From contig NZ_JAUASV010000012.1 in assembly GCF_030345695.1 (NCBI RefSeq), positions 29,570 through 93,569 on the forward strand: a stretch of DNA of 64,000 bases, given 5' to 3'. Of this stretch, positions 18,179-25,436 are shown one piece after another (position 1 is the stretch's first letter; each line of letters begins with the position of its first letter). The notes below the pieces were generated by a model. It saw only the letters and a program-made list of their open reading frames with translations, made no database searches and had not been told where the DNA came from. The DNA is from Galbitalea sp. SE-J8. Its GTDB lineage: Bacteria; Actinomycetota; Actinomycetes; Actinomycetales; Microbacteriaceae. A program made the position numbers and the translations under genes.

Positions 18179-18523
18179 TCAGTCGTCGGTCAGATCGAGG
18201 TGCTGCGGTCGTTCGGGGGTCGCCCGGGCGGCGTCCGCGGGCGGTGACGGATGCGGTTCCCGCTGTTCGCGGTCTCCCGCGTCCCCGTGCGCGACGACCT
18301 CGATCGCGACCGAGTCCCACTCGCGGACCTGGGCGCCCGGCGCCGGGTGCTGGCTCACGATCGAGAACAGGCCGGGCCACGCCAGCGAGCCGATGGGCGG
18401 CCCGTCCGGGTCGGTGCTCGCGAGCGCGACGCCGGCATCGGCCGCCACATCCCGCCCGACATGGAAGGGCAGCCCGACGACGTCGGGCACCGTCACGACT
18501 CGTCGTGCACCGGAATCGACCAT
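18179..18523 (-). CDS. Single PASTA-domain protein
   Basis: A 114-residue protein. Residues 9-77 form one PASTA domain: VTVPDVVGLPFHVGRDVAAD at the start and FSIVSQHPAPGAQVREWDSV at the end, followed by an acidic, proline-rich tail. PASTA domains normally bind peptidoglycan outside the cell as part of PknB-type kinases or PBPs, but no signal peptide or membrane span is visible here, so this stand-alone copy may be cytoplasmic. Function unknown. It is divergent from the MerR gene. Confidence 0.72.
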   Translation of the reverse strand: MVDSGARRVVTVPDVVGLPFHVGRDVAADAGVALASTDPDGPPIGSLAWPGLFSIVSQHPAPGAQVREWDSVAIEVVAHGDAGDREQREPHPSPPADAARATPERPQHLDLTDD

Positions 18524-18584
18524 GTCGTCGATTCTAGGTCGCGAGCGCGACGAGGGCGCGCGACGGGGGCGCGCGACGGGCGAC

Positions 18585-18615
18585 TTGCGTTGGAGTGGAC
18601 TCCAGGACCTAGCGT
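18585..18615 (+). promoter_or_regulatory. MerR-type promoter/operator of the merR-AKR operon
   Basis: -35 TTGCGT (18585-18590) and -10 TAGCGT (18610-18615) are separated by 19 bases, the over-long spacer typical of MerR-activated promoters. The spacer holds a perfect dyad, TGGAGTGGACTCCA (18591-18604). The -10 ends 6 bases before the ATG, so the mRNA is probably leaderless. Autoregulation by the adjacent MerR protein is the obvious reading. Confidence 0.82.
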
Positions 18616-18621
18616 TGCGGC

Positions 18622-19107
18622 ATGAGCATGCAGGTCGAATTCGAGGTGCTGGACGACACGGACGCCAGCCTGGGCATCGCCGAGGTCGCGCGCCTGAGCG
18701 GACTCAGCCAGGACACCCTGAGGTGGTACGAACGGGAAGGCCTCCTGCCCGCGGTGCGTCGGGGGTCGGACCGTCGCCGGCGCTACACGCGCAGGGACGC
18801 GGCCCTGGTCGAGACGCTCGCGAAGCTGCGCGAGAGCGGGATGCCGACGGATGAGATGCGCGAGTTCTCCCGCCTGGTCGCCGGCGGCGCGGCGACGCAC
18901 GCGCGCCGCCTGGCGATCTTGGAAGCGCACCGTGATCGCATCCGTCGCCGCCAGGCGGAGCTCGATCAGCACCTGGCGTCGCTCGAGGAGAAGGTGACCC
19001 ACTACCGCTACCTGATCGACGCCGGTCTGGACTGCGACGGCCGACCCGTGTCGGGTGGGGTCGCATCCGTGCAGCGCTCGGTCACGACGAACGGGAGCCT
19101 GCGATGA
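18622..19107 (+). CDS. MerR family transcriptional regulator
   Basis: A 161-residue regulator with an N-terminal winged HTH (LGIAEVARLSGLSQDTLRWY, residues 17-36, then EREGLLPAVRRGSDRRRRY) and a long dimerisation helix (about residues 85-135). The C-terminal effector part is short and contains a single Cys (near residue 140), so no classical metal or redox cluster is evident; an organic ligand or stress signal is more likely. The stop codon overlaps the start of the aldo-keto reductase (ATGA), so the two are co-translated. Its operator is at 18591-18604. Confidence 0.93.
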   Translation: MSMQVEFEVLDDTDASLGIAEVARLSGLSQDTLRWYEREGLLPAVRRGSDRRRRYTRRDAALVETLAKLRESGMPTDEMREFSRLVAGGAATHARRLAILEAHRDRIRRRQAELDQHLASLEEKVTHYRYLIDAGLDCDGRPVSGGVASVQRSVTTNGSLR

Positions 19108-20117
19108 GCCTGCCGACCACCCACCTCGGCGACGGACTGACCGTCAGCCGGCTCGGCTTCGGCGCGATGGCCCTGACCGGCGTGTACGGCTCCAGCACGC
19201 TCGCGGAGAACCTGAGGGCGCTGAACCACGCCCTCGACGCCGGCGTGACGCTCATCGATACCGCGGACATCTACGGCGACGGCGACAGCGAGCGCACGGT
19301 CGGCGAGGTGGCTGGGCGCCGCCGGGACTACATGACGATCGCCACCAAGTTCGGGATCACCGGCTCGATCGCGGCGAAGACCATGCGCGCTCGCAACGAC
19401 CCCGCCTACGTGCGCGCGGCCGCCGAGGCCAGTCTCGGGCGGCTCGGCGTCGACACGATCGACCTCTACTACCTGCACCGCCGCGACGTCACGGTGCCCA
19501 TCGAAGACACCGTCGGCGCGATGAGCGAGCTCGTGGCCGCGGGCAAGGTCCGGCACCTCGGCCTGTCCGAGGTGACCGCGGATGAGTTGGAGGCCGCGCA
19601 CCGCGTGCATCCGATCGCCGCGGTGCAGAGCGAATGGTCGGTGTGGAGTCGCGACGTGGAGCGCTCCGTCGCGCCGACGGCCGCCCGCCTCGGCATCGGT
19701 TTCGTGCCCTACTCGCCGCTGGGGCGCGGATTCCTCACCGGCGCGCTGAGCGACCCCGCGACGTTCGCGGGCGACTGGCGGGCGGGCCTCACCCGGTTCA
19801 CCGGTGACGCCTTCGCGACCAACCAGGCCGTCGTCACGGCGCTGACCGGGATCGCCGCCGACCACGGCGCGACGGCTGCCCAGATCGCGCTCGCCTGGCT
19901 GTACGCGGCGGGCGACCGCCTCGGCCTGCCGGTCGTCCCGATCCCCGGCACCCGTCGCCCCGAGCGCATCACGGAGAACGCCTCCGCCGCGTCGATTGCG
20001 CTGACCGCCGACGACCTGCGCGTGCTCAACGCACTGTCCGCGTCGGTCGTCGGCCAGCGATCGGACTTCGACGACCCGAACTGGACGAGCGACTCGCGCG
20101 AGAGCACCGACCGGTAG
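19104..20117 (+). CDS. Aldo/keto reductase
   Basis: A 337-residue NADPH-dependent TIM-barrel oxidoreductase. The catalytic tetrad is visible: Asp and Tyr in DTADIYGDG (about residues 52-60), Lys in TIATKFG near 76 and His in DLYYLHRRD near 118. The cofactor-binding C-terminal part has PIPGTRRPERITEN near 290. It is translationally coupled to the MerR gene and presumably induced through it, a common arrangement for carbonyl detoxification. The physiological substrate is unknown. Confidence 0.93.
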   Translation: MSLPTTHLGDGLTVSRLGFGAMALTGVYGSSTLAENLRALNHALDAGVTLIDTADIYGDGDSERTVGEVAGRRRDYMTIATKFGITGSIAAKTMRARNDPAYVRAAAEASLGRLGVDTIDLYYLHRRDVTVPIEDTVGAMSELVAAGKVRHLGLSEVTADELEAAHRVHPIAAVQSEWSVWSRDVERSVAPTAARLGIGFVPYSPLGRGFLTGALSDPATFAGDWRAGLTRFTGDAFATNQAVVTALTGIAADHGATAAQIALAWLYAAGDRLGLPVVPIPGTRRPERITENASAASIALTADDLRVLNALSASVVGQRSDFDDPNWTSDSRESTDR

Positions 20118-20255
20118 GCCTGCTGCCGGCGTCGTCTGGAGCGTCGACGGGCGCTCGGAGCAACGAGAGGCATGATCCTCGGCCTGCTCACGGGCCAGGT
20201 CGCCGTCATTGCACCGGTCGGCGCGCTTGGCGGTGTTGCCGCGGGTGCGACGGCG

Positions 20256-20287
20256 TTCTGCTGAGGGCAGTTCTGCCGCTGGCAGAT
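20256..20287 (+). promoter_or_regulatory. Two PopR-type operators upstream of the clpP pair
   Basis: Box 1 at 20256-20272 reads TTCTGCT-GAG-GGCAGTT and box 2 at 20271-20287 reads TTCTGCC-GCT-GGCAGAT; they overlap by two bases and are 15 bases apart. Both fit the Streptomyces lividans PopR motif TTCTGCC-N3-GGCAGAA with one or two mismatches. They end 39 bases before the clpP start. A third copy lies before the regulator gene at 21947-21963. Confidence 0.8.
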
Positions 20288-20326
20288 TGTGGCCGCCCGG
20301 TGGCGGACGTGGGCGATGGTGGGACC

Positions 20327-20956
20327 ATGAGTGACGCACCAGGAATGCCGCAGTTCAACGATCGCGCCCGTCGGGAACTCTACGAGCAGCGGGTCCTCGT
20401 GCTCGACGGACCGTTGGACGACGACAACGGGACGCTCTTGGCAACCTCGATTCTCGGTCTCGCCGCCGAGGATGCGGTGACGGACATCGCCCTGTGGATC
20501 CACTCGCCGGGCGGGTCGGTGCCGGCGATGCTGGCGATCAGGGACGTCATGCGCCTCGTCCCGTGCGATGTCTCGACGCTCGTGATGGGCATCGCGTACA
20601 GCGCCGGGCAGTTCCTGCTGTCGTCCGGCACTCCGGGCAAGCGGCGCGCGCTGCCGCATGCCCGCGTGCTCATGCATCAGGGCTCGGCGGGGATCGGCGG
20701 AGCGGCCGTCGATATCGAGTTGCAGGCCGACGACCTCCGGCACACCCGGGACACCGTGCTCGGGCTCATCGCCGAAGACACCGGGCAGCCGATCGAGCGG
20801 GTATTCGAGGACTCCCTGCACGACCACTGGTACACCGCCGAGCAGGCGAAGGAGTACGGGTTCATCGATGCGATCGTGCAGCGGTTCGAGGAGGTTGTGC
20901 CTCGCGCCCGCGATCGAGCAGGGTTCCGGACCGAGACCGAGGAGGCGGCGCGATGA
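20327..20956 (+). CDS. clpP: ClpP-like serine protease subunit (accessory copy, active-site complete)
   Basis: A 209-residue ClpP family peptidase from the ATG at 20327; an upstream GTG at 20300 would add nine residues. The catalytic Ser is at about residue 92 in GIAYSAGQFLL, the His at about 117 in HARVLMHQ, and the Asp lies in LHDHWYTAEQAKEYG. Its stop overlaps the next clpP-like gene (ATGA). The main clpP1P2 genes of actinobacteria usually sit with tig and clpX, so this is an extra pair corresponding to the Streptomyces clpP3-clpP4 operon. Expression probably depends on the PopR-like regulator encoded just downstream. Confidence 0.88.
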   Translation: MSDAPGMPQFNDRARRELYEQRVLVLDGPLDDDNGTLLATSILGLAAEDAVTDIALWIHSPGGSVPAMLAIRDVMRLVPCDVSTLVMGIAYSAGQFLLSSGTPGKRRALPHARVLMHQGSAGIGGAAVDIELQADDLRHTRDTVLGLIAEDTGQPIERVFEDSLHDHWYTAEQAKEYGFIDAIVQRFEEVVPRARDRAGFRTETEEAAR

Positions 20957-21540
20957 GCACGTACACGATTCCCAACGTCATCGCGCGGGATGCGCGCGGG
21001 GAGCGCATCATGGACGTCTACTCGCACCTGCTGACCGAGCGGATCGTCTACCTCGGCACCGCCATCGACGCGGGAGTGGCGAACGCGCTGATCGCACAGT
21101 TCCTCTACTTGGAGGCCGACAACGCCGAGCGCGACATCCAGCTCTACATCAACTGCGAAGGCGGCGACCCGAGCGCCATGCTCGCGATCTACGACACCAT
21201 CCGCTTCATCCGTTCCCCGGTGGCGACGACCTGCGTCGGCCAGGCCGTCGCGGTGGGCGCGGTCCTGCTGGCCTCCGGCGCCGACGGAAAGCGTGCGGCG
21301 CTTCCGCACACCCGCATCGTCCTGCATCAGCCGGCGGCTCAGGGCCGCGGGACCATCCCCGACCTGATCCTCCAAGCCGACGAGGTCGTCCGCATCCGCT
21401 CGGACCTTGAGGCGATCCTGTCCCGGCACACCCGGCAAACCGTCGAGACGCTCCGCGCGGACACCGATCACGACCGCATCTTCACCGCGCGCGGCGCGAT
21501 GGAGTACGGCCTGATCGACCAGGTCATCGAGCAGCGGTAG
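20953..21540 (+). CDS. ClpP-like subunit lacking the catalytic serine (ClpR-like)
   Basis: A 195-residue ClpP homologue, co-translated with the preceding clpP. It keeps the ClpP fold markers (LYINCEGGDPSAMLAIYDT, LPHTRIVLHQ with His near 125, and DHDRIFTARGAMEYGLID), but the nucleophile position in the helix after GQA reads GQAVAVGAVLL, with Ala at residue 100 where active subunits have Ser. The usual NSPGG is also changed to NCEGG. It is therefore probably proteolytically dead and works by pairing its ring with the active subunit, changing stability or chaperone binding, as ClpR does in cyanobacteria and plastids. Confidence 0.85.
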   Translation: MSTYTIPNVIARDARGERIMDVYSHLLTERIVYLGTAIDAGVANALIAQFLYLEADNAERDIQLYINCEGGDPSAMLAIYDTIRFIRSPVATTCVGQAVAVGAVLLASGADGKRAALPHTRIVLHQPAAQGRGTIPDLILQADEVVRIRSDLEAILSRHTRQTVETLRADTDHDRIFTARGAMEYGLIDQVIEQR

Positions 21541-21547
21541 CCCGCGG

Positions 21548-21907
21548 TCAGGCCGCGAGAGCGAACGCCGTCGCGCAACTCGCGTTCTGCGCGGGCCCGG
21601 CCTGCGCCGCACGAAGGTCGTCCGCGACGGCGACGGTCAGGTCCAGCAGCGTCACACCGAGCGCATCCGCGACGGCGGCGATCACCTCGCTCGACGGCTC
21701 CTTGATCCCCCGCTCGATCTCCGAGAGGTACTGCGTCGAGACGCCGGCACGTCGAGCCGTCTCGGTCAGAGTCTCATCGCGATCATGGCGCAGGATGCGG
21801 AGGTGAGCGCCGAGCATGTGCCGCCACAGCGGCTCCCGCTCCGGACGATCCCGCTCCTTCGGGGTCTCGTTGGACACCAGGCGAAGACGCGCACTCGATT
21901 CGGCCAT
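21548..21907 (-). CDS. popR: PopR/ClgR-like XRE-family regulator with C-terminal degron
   Basis: A 119-residue regulator. An XRE HTH spans about residues 30-90 (LGAHLRILRHDRDETLTETA, RRAGVSTQYLSEIERGIKEP) and is followed by a short tail. It is related to ClgR/PopR, activators of Clp genes. The last residues are AFALAA, ending like the ssrA tag; Streptomyces PopR is known to be destroyed by the housekeeping ClpP through C-terminal alanines, so a similar feedback is plausible: low ClpP activity stabilises the regulator and switches on the accessory pair. A PopR-type box lies 40 bases upstream of its start. Confidence 0.82.
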   Translation of the reverse strand: MAESSARLRLVSNETPKERDRPEREPLWRHMLGAHLRILRHDRDETLTETARRAGVSTQYLSEIERGIKEPSSEVIAAVADALGVTLLDLTVAVADDLRAAQAGPAQNASCATAFALAA

Positions 21908-21946
21908 GCCTGATGCTAGATCGGCACCCCGGGCGCATCCGGGGTT

Positions 21947-21963
21947 TTCTGCTCAGGGCAGAA
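21947..21963 (-). promoter_or_regulatory. PopR-type operator upstream of the regulator gene
   Basis: TTCTGCT-CAG-GGCAGAA, 40 bases before the start of the PopR-like gene. It differs by one base from the PopR consensus and shares the TTCTGCT-N3-GGCAG core with the box before the clpP pair, which indicates autoregulation. Confidence 0.78.
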
Positions 21964-22260
21964 CGGTCTCAGCGGACTCCAGTTGGGTCGGGCTGCCACG
22001 TCGGCGTGTGTCCGAGGTGGGCGGCGCAGGTCTCTAGCGCGGGACTTGACCCACGACCTGACCCACGACACTGACTCTCGCTCGCGCCACCGCATCCTGC
22101 GACACTGGCATCGGCGAGGCATCCGCCCGGAGGCGGGCGAACTGGGGCCACGTCAGCTCGGTGCGCTCATGCGGCTGATGACGAGCCGGAAGACCCCGGA
22201 GAGCGCGAGCGCGCTCATCGCCGACCGTGGTCGACCGAGATCGGCTCCGAACCACTGGAC
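21964..22260. other. Non-coding or decayed stretch before a glycosyltransferase remnant
   Basis: No supported gene. Short open frames exist on both strands but none has a recognisable product. A 12-base unit with core TGACCCACGAC occurs twice in tandem around 22046-22069. The region borders the tRNA cluster and a gene fragment, so it is probably debris from past integration events. Confidence 0.45.
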
Positions 22261-22611
22261 CGCGGTGCGCGCCCACGTGTTCTCGTCGCGCTCAGCTCAT
22301 CCGGCTGGCCGGGCATGCTGCCGGTGTACCGGCGCATCGTCGCCGCGCTGTCGATCAACCCGACCGCCGATCAGCGCCTCATCGGTGACGTGATCCAGGC
22401 CGCCGGGTTGGGCCGCTGGCTGCCGAAGTCGGCCAGTCCAGCGACAATCCGGGATGCCGTCCAGGAGATCCTCGCCGATGACGAACTCAACGCCCGGGCG
22501 GCCGCGACCGGCCGCAGACGACGCGCTCAGTTCCCGGGTGCGGAGGTCGCCGCCGACCGGATCGCCGCCGTGATCGACCCGAGACACGGGCGCCCCGCGC
22601 CCATGGCCTGA
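22261..22611 (+). pseudogene. Glycosyltransferase remnant (UGT/MGT type)
   Basis: One frame reads RPRVLVALSSSGWPGM and YRRIVAAL from about 22270, the linker between the two domains of macrolide-type glycosyltransferases. It then jumps directly to DQRLIGDVIQAAGLGRWLP and a C-terminal helix region ending at a TGA (22609-22611). The central UDP-sugar-binding part expected in between is missing, and nothing N-terminal is recognisable upstream. So this is an internally deleted fragment of a gene once about 1.2 kb long. An intact gene of the same broad family lies at 59157-60464. Confidence 0.6.
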
Positions 22612-22618
22612 CCTCTCC

Positions 22619-22672
22619 GACCTCAGTGGCGTCAATGACCTCGGTGGCGTCAATGACCTCAGTGGCGTCAGT
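22619..22672 (+). repeat. 18-bp tandem repeat, three copies
   Basis: Copies at 22619-22636, 22637-22654 and 22655-22672 with consensus GACCTCRGTGGCGTCAAT; the last copy differs by one base at the end. It begins 7 bases after the glycosyltransferase remnant. No function is evident. Confidence 0.85.
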
Positions 22673-22771
22673 GCTCGCTCCGCGCGTGGCGGCGCTCCGA
22701 GTAACGGGCGCAGCCTCAGCCGGTAGGCCACCGCACGCTGAATCTCCGGCATCACCGGGGGTTCCCTGCTG

Positions 22772-22844
22772 TGGGCGATACCAGACTCGAACTGATGACC
22801 TCTTCCGTGTGAAGGAAGCGCGCTACCAACTGCGCCAATCGCCC
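22772..22844 (-). tRNA. tRNA-Val (anticodon CAC)
   Basis: A 73-base cloverleaf on the minus strand. The acceptor stem is GGGCGAT paired with ATCGCCC, the anticodon arm is CTTCC-TTCACAC-GGAAG with CAC, and the T-loop is TTCGAGT. The discriminator base is A; CCA is not encoded. It is oriented opposite to the other three tRNA genes. Confidence 0.96.
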
Positions 22845-22987
22845 GTGTTGCAGGAACGATCGTAGCGGATGGGGGAGGCCCGCCGGGACCACGACGGACC
22901 GGGCGGCGAGGCGACACGCGCCTGCGTCATCGATTGGCGCGGTGCTCGACGATCGGCTATGTTCTTAGAGCCGCAGAGATGCGGAGT

Positions 22988-23060
22988 GCGGATGTAGCGC
23001 AGTTGGTAGCGCACAACCTTGCCAAGGTTGGGGTCGCGAGTTCGAGTCTCGTCATCCGCT
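22988..23060 (+). tRNA. tRNA-Gly (anticodon GCC)
   Basis: A 73-base cloverleaf with acceptor GCGGATG paired with CATCCGC, anticodon arm CAACC-TTGCCAA-GGTTG (GCC) and T-loop TTCGAGT. The discriminator is T; CCA is not encoded. Confidence 0.96.
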
Positions 23061-23094
23061 CGAAGGGGTTCCCGTTCCACGGGAACTCACTGAT

Positions 23095-23168
23095 GGTGGA
23101 GTGGCCGAGTGGCTAGGCAGCGGCCTGCAAAGCCGTCTACACGGGTTCGAATCCCGTCTTCACCTCCA
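23095..23168 (+). tRNA. tRNA-Cys (anticodon GCA)
   Basis: Acceptor GGTGGAG with CTTCACC, anticodon loop CTGCAAA (GCA) closed by an NGGC/GCCN stem, T-arm CGGG-TTCGAAT-CCCG. The discriminator is T at 23165 and CCA is encoded at 23166-23168. It lies 34 bases after tRNA-Gly and is probably co-transcribed. Confidence 0.95.
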
Positions 23169-23198
23169 GGCTCGGACCACCGAACCGAGCATCCATCT

Positions 23199-23273
23199 GG
23201 GCGATTGGCGCAGCGGTAGCGCGCTTCCCTGACACGGAAGAGGTCACTGGTTCGATCCCAGTATCGCCCACCA
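23199..23273 (+). tRNA. tRNA-Val (anticodon GAC), integration target
   Basis: Acceptor GGGCGAT with ATCGCCC, anticodon arm CTTCC-CTGACAC-GGAAG with GAC at 23231-23233, T-loop TTCGATC, and an encoded CCA at 23271-23273. The gene is intact, and its 3' half from 23227 onward is repeated perfectly at 25437, marking it as the attachment site of a mobile element. Confidence 0.97.
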
Positions 23274-23274
23274 C
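23227..23274 (+). repeat. attL-type direct repeat (3' half of tRNA-Val)
   Basis: A 48-base sequence from just before the anticodon to one base past the encoded CCA, identical to 25437-25484. Tyrosine integrases commonly cross over in the anticodon loop and leave exactly this kind of duplication. Confidence 0.93.
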
Positions 23275-23280
23275 TTCCTC

Positions 23281-24387
23281 GGACTCGTGGTGCTCCACGA
23301 GGACTCCGAGGCGGTGCAGGGAGCGATCGCCCGCGACGCGCGCGACGGAGACGCGATCACGACCGCGACCAACGACAGAGGCGCGCGAACTGAACGAGCG
23401 CATCCGTGACGAGCGTGTGCGCGCCGGCGTGGTGTTCAGGGCTCGACGGTGCCCGCCTCGCACACGGTCCTGTCCGACGCGCTCGACGCCTCCGGCGTCT
23501 ACGTCGGCATGACCCGAGGCCAGGAGACGAATCGGCTGCACGTCGTCGCGGCCGACGTGGACGACGCACGGGAGCAGTTCGTGACCGCGCTCGAGCGGGA
23601 CCGCGCCGACCGGGAAGCCGAGAAGTGGGAGCAGGCGATCACCGCGCTCGACCGGCAGCGTGACACGCACCGCGCCGAGTCCGACGAGCAGCAGGACGCG
23701 GTCGCCGCCGCGGACGCCCGCGCCACGCGGGTGCGCGCCGAGGTCGCGGCCCCGCTGATCGGGTGGGCCACCGCTGATGGCATCGCCTACCTCACCGGCC
23801 GGGAGCGAATGTGGGAGGCGCAGACTGCCCGTGGCAGCGCCGGGCGACTCAGGAGGCGTGCCGCCGGCCGCGCGGCGACCGAGGCCGTAGACGAGCACCG
23901 CGCGACGGAGGACGCAGTGCGGCGACGCTGGGGCAGCCTGCCGACCGGCGCGGGCGGCCTGAAGCCGTGGGCCGAGACGGTCGCCGGGAAGCAAGCCGAC
24001 GCCGACCCGCGCGTGACCGAGACGCGGCAGGAGGCGGAGCAGGCCCACCGTGAACGAGGCAGCCTGGCCGAGCGGCACCTGCGCGAGTCCACCGTCCTGC
24101 GCCGGAAGGTGCTCGGCTCCGCGACCCCGAGCACCGCCCGCACCCGTGCGGCCGGGTTGCGTGCCCGCGCGGAGCAGGCCCGGCGCGACCTCGCGCAGAT
24201 CGAGGCCCTGCCGGTCACCGAGGCCGTCCAGTATGTCCGCGAACTCGCCGCCCGAGCCCGGGCCGAACGGGAAATCGCCGAGCGCGCCCGGGCCGCGCGC
24301 GAGGCACGCGCCGCGCAGCTCGGTCGGTTCCGGCCGTCGAGCGACCACGGCAGGACGGGGCCGGAGCGCGACGCTCCCGGCCTGTAG
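23281..24387 (+). pseudogene. TraA/MobF relaxase-helicase, C-terminal remnant
   Basis: From 23281 the sequence codes for relaxase-like segments in successive frames: first DGDAITTATNDR, then GARELNERIRDERVRAGVV after a frame change near 23385, and then an open frame from 23449 with SHTVLSDALDASGVYVGMTR, the last helicase motif of conjugative relaxases. An Arg/Glu/Ala-rich coiled tail of about 270 residues follows to the TAG at 24385-24387. The N-terminal HUH relaxase and Walker motifs are missing, so this is a non-functional leftover that identifies the insertion as conjugative in origin. Confidence 0.75.
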
Positions 24388-24459
24388 TCCGACACGCTGA
24401 GCCGTGCATGAGGCGCGTCGGACGCCGGCCGATGCGGTTCGCCGCCGTAGAATCCACGC

Positions 24460-24729
24460 ATGACCCCGACAGCCGCCGAAGTGCTCGACGCCGCCAAGGC
24501 GCTCCCGCGCGCCGAGCGGGCCGAGGTCGCGCAGGAACTCCTCGCCACGCTCGGCACCGCGGACGTCTCGGACGAAACCCGGCTCGCTGCGCTCCGAGCC
24601 GCCGTCGACGCCGGGATCGCCAGCCTCGACGCTGGCCAGGGCATCCGCATCCCGGCAGGTGGTCTGCGGGACTACCTGCGAGAGCGCGGACGGTTGGCGA
24701 CCGAGCGCGCCGACGCCAAGACCGCGTGA
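24460..24729 (+). CDS. Addiction-module antitoxin (ParD-like)
   Basis: An 89-residue acidic-helical protein of the small addiction-module-component/ParD-like group: EVLDAAKALPRAERAEVAQE at residues 6-25, then ETRLAALRAAVDAGIASLDA and a C-terminal LRDYLRERGRL. It should dimerise, repress its own promoter and neutralise the toxin encoded next. TAGAAT at 24448-24453 lies 6 bases before the ATG, so the mRNA is probably leaderless. Its stop overlaps the toxin start (GTGA). It lies inside the tRNA-Val element and is one of the two intact genes there. Confidence 0.8.
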   Translation: MTPTAAEVLDAAKALPRAERAEVAQELLATLGTADVSDETRLAALRAAVDAGIASLDAGQGIRIPAGGLRDYLRERGRLATERADAKTA

Positions 24730-25301
24730 CGTTCGAGCTCGACCTCGCCCCGGAAGCTGAGGCGGACATCGATGACATCCTCGAATGGTCGACCACACAG
24801 TTCGGCGCAGCGATCCGCGACGGCTATGAAGCACTCATCGACGCTGCGATCCTCAGCATCGTGGACGACCCGAATCGCGCCGGATCGCACGACCGCACCG
24901 ACCTCGGGCACGGAGTCCGCAGCCTGCACTTGATATCCAGCCGGGATGAGGTCAGCCAGGGCGTGCGGAGAATCGCCAACCCTCGACACTTCGTGATCTA
25001 CCGCCAGGTCGGCAACCTGGTTCAGGTCATCCGCTTGCTCCACGAGGCGATGAACCTGCGGGCCCACGTCATGAGCAGCCCAGGATGGGCGCGCATCCAG
25101 GAGGACGCCAACGAGAGGGCCCGCGCTATTTTCCGCGAGGTCAACGAGCGCATGACGGGCCAGCCCGTGGACGACGTGCTCGCCGAACTCGTTGCGAAGA
25201 TCAGCGCTGCGGGATTCGAGCCGAACCGTGAGTCTCTGCGTGAGCACGCGCTCAGCATCTCGAAGGACCTCGACGACATGATCGGGGGAGCATTCAGGTG
25301 A
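24726..25301 (+). CDS. ParE/RelE-type toxin with an unusual C-terminal extension
   Basis: A 191-residue protein from the GTG at 24726 that overlaps the antitoxin stop. Residues 1-115 match the ParE/RelE toxin fold: LAPEAEADIDDILEW near the start, GIRDLG-like region replaced by HGVRSLHLISS, and the typical end VIRLLHEAMNLRAHV. Family members normally stop there, at about 95-115 residues. Here the frame continues for 76 more residues of helical character with no recognised domain, beginning at a Met (MSSPGWARIQ). Either a stop codon was lost, joining the toxin to a downstream small gene, or this is a real two-domain variant. Confidence 0.75.
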   Translation: MTFELDLAPEAEADIDDILEWSTTQFGAAIRDGYEALIDAAILSIVDDPNRAGSHDRTDLGHGVRSLHLISSRDEVSQGVRRIANPRHFVIYRQVGNLVQVIRLLHEAMNLRAHVMSSPGWARIQEDANERARAIFREVNERMTGQPVDDVLAELVAKISAAGFEPNRESLREHALSISKDLDDMIGGAFR

Positions 25302-25436
25302 GCCGTGTCGAGGGTACTGGCGAAGCCGCCTCAAAGACCTCTGACCGCTCACCCCAAGATCACCCCGAGGACGAATTCAGGGGTCTGAGAGACGCCCCGA
25401 GGCCCCTAAGAGTCAGGGGAACTCGCCCCCTGAATG

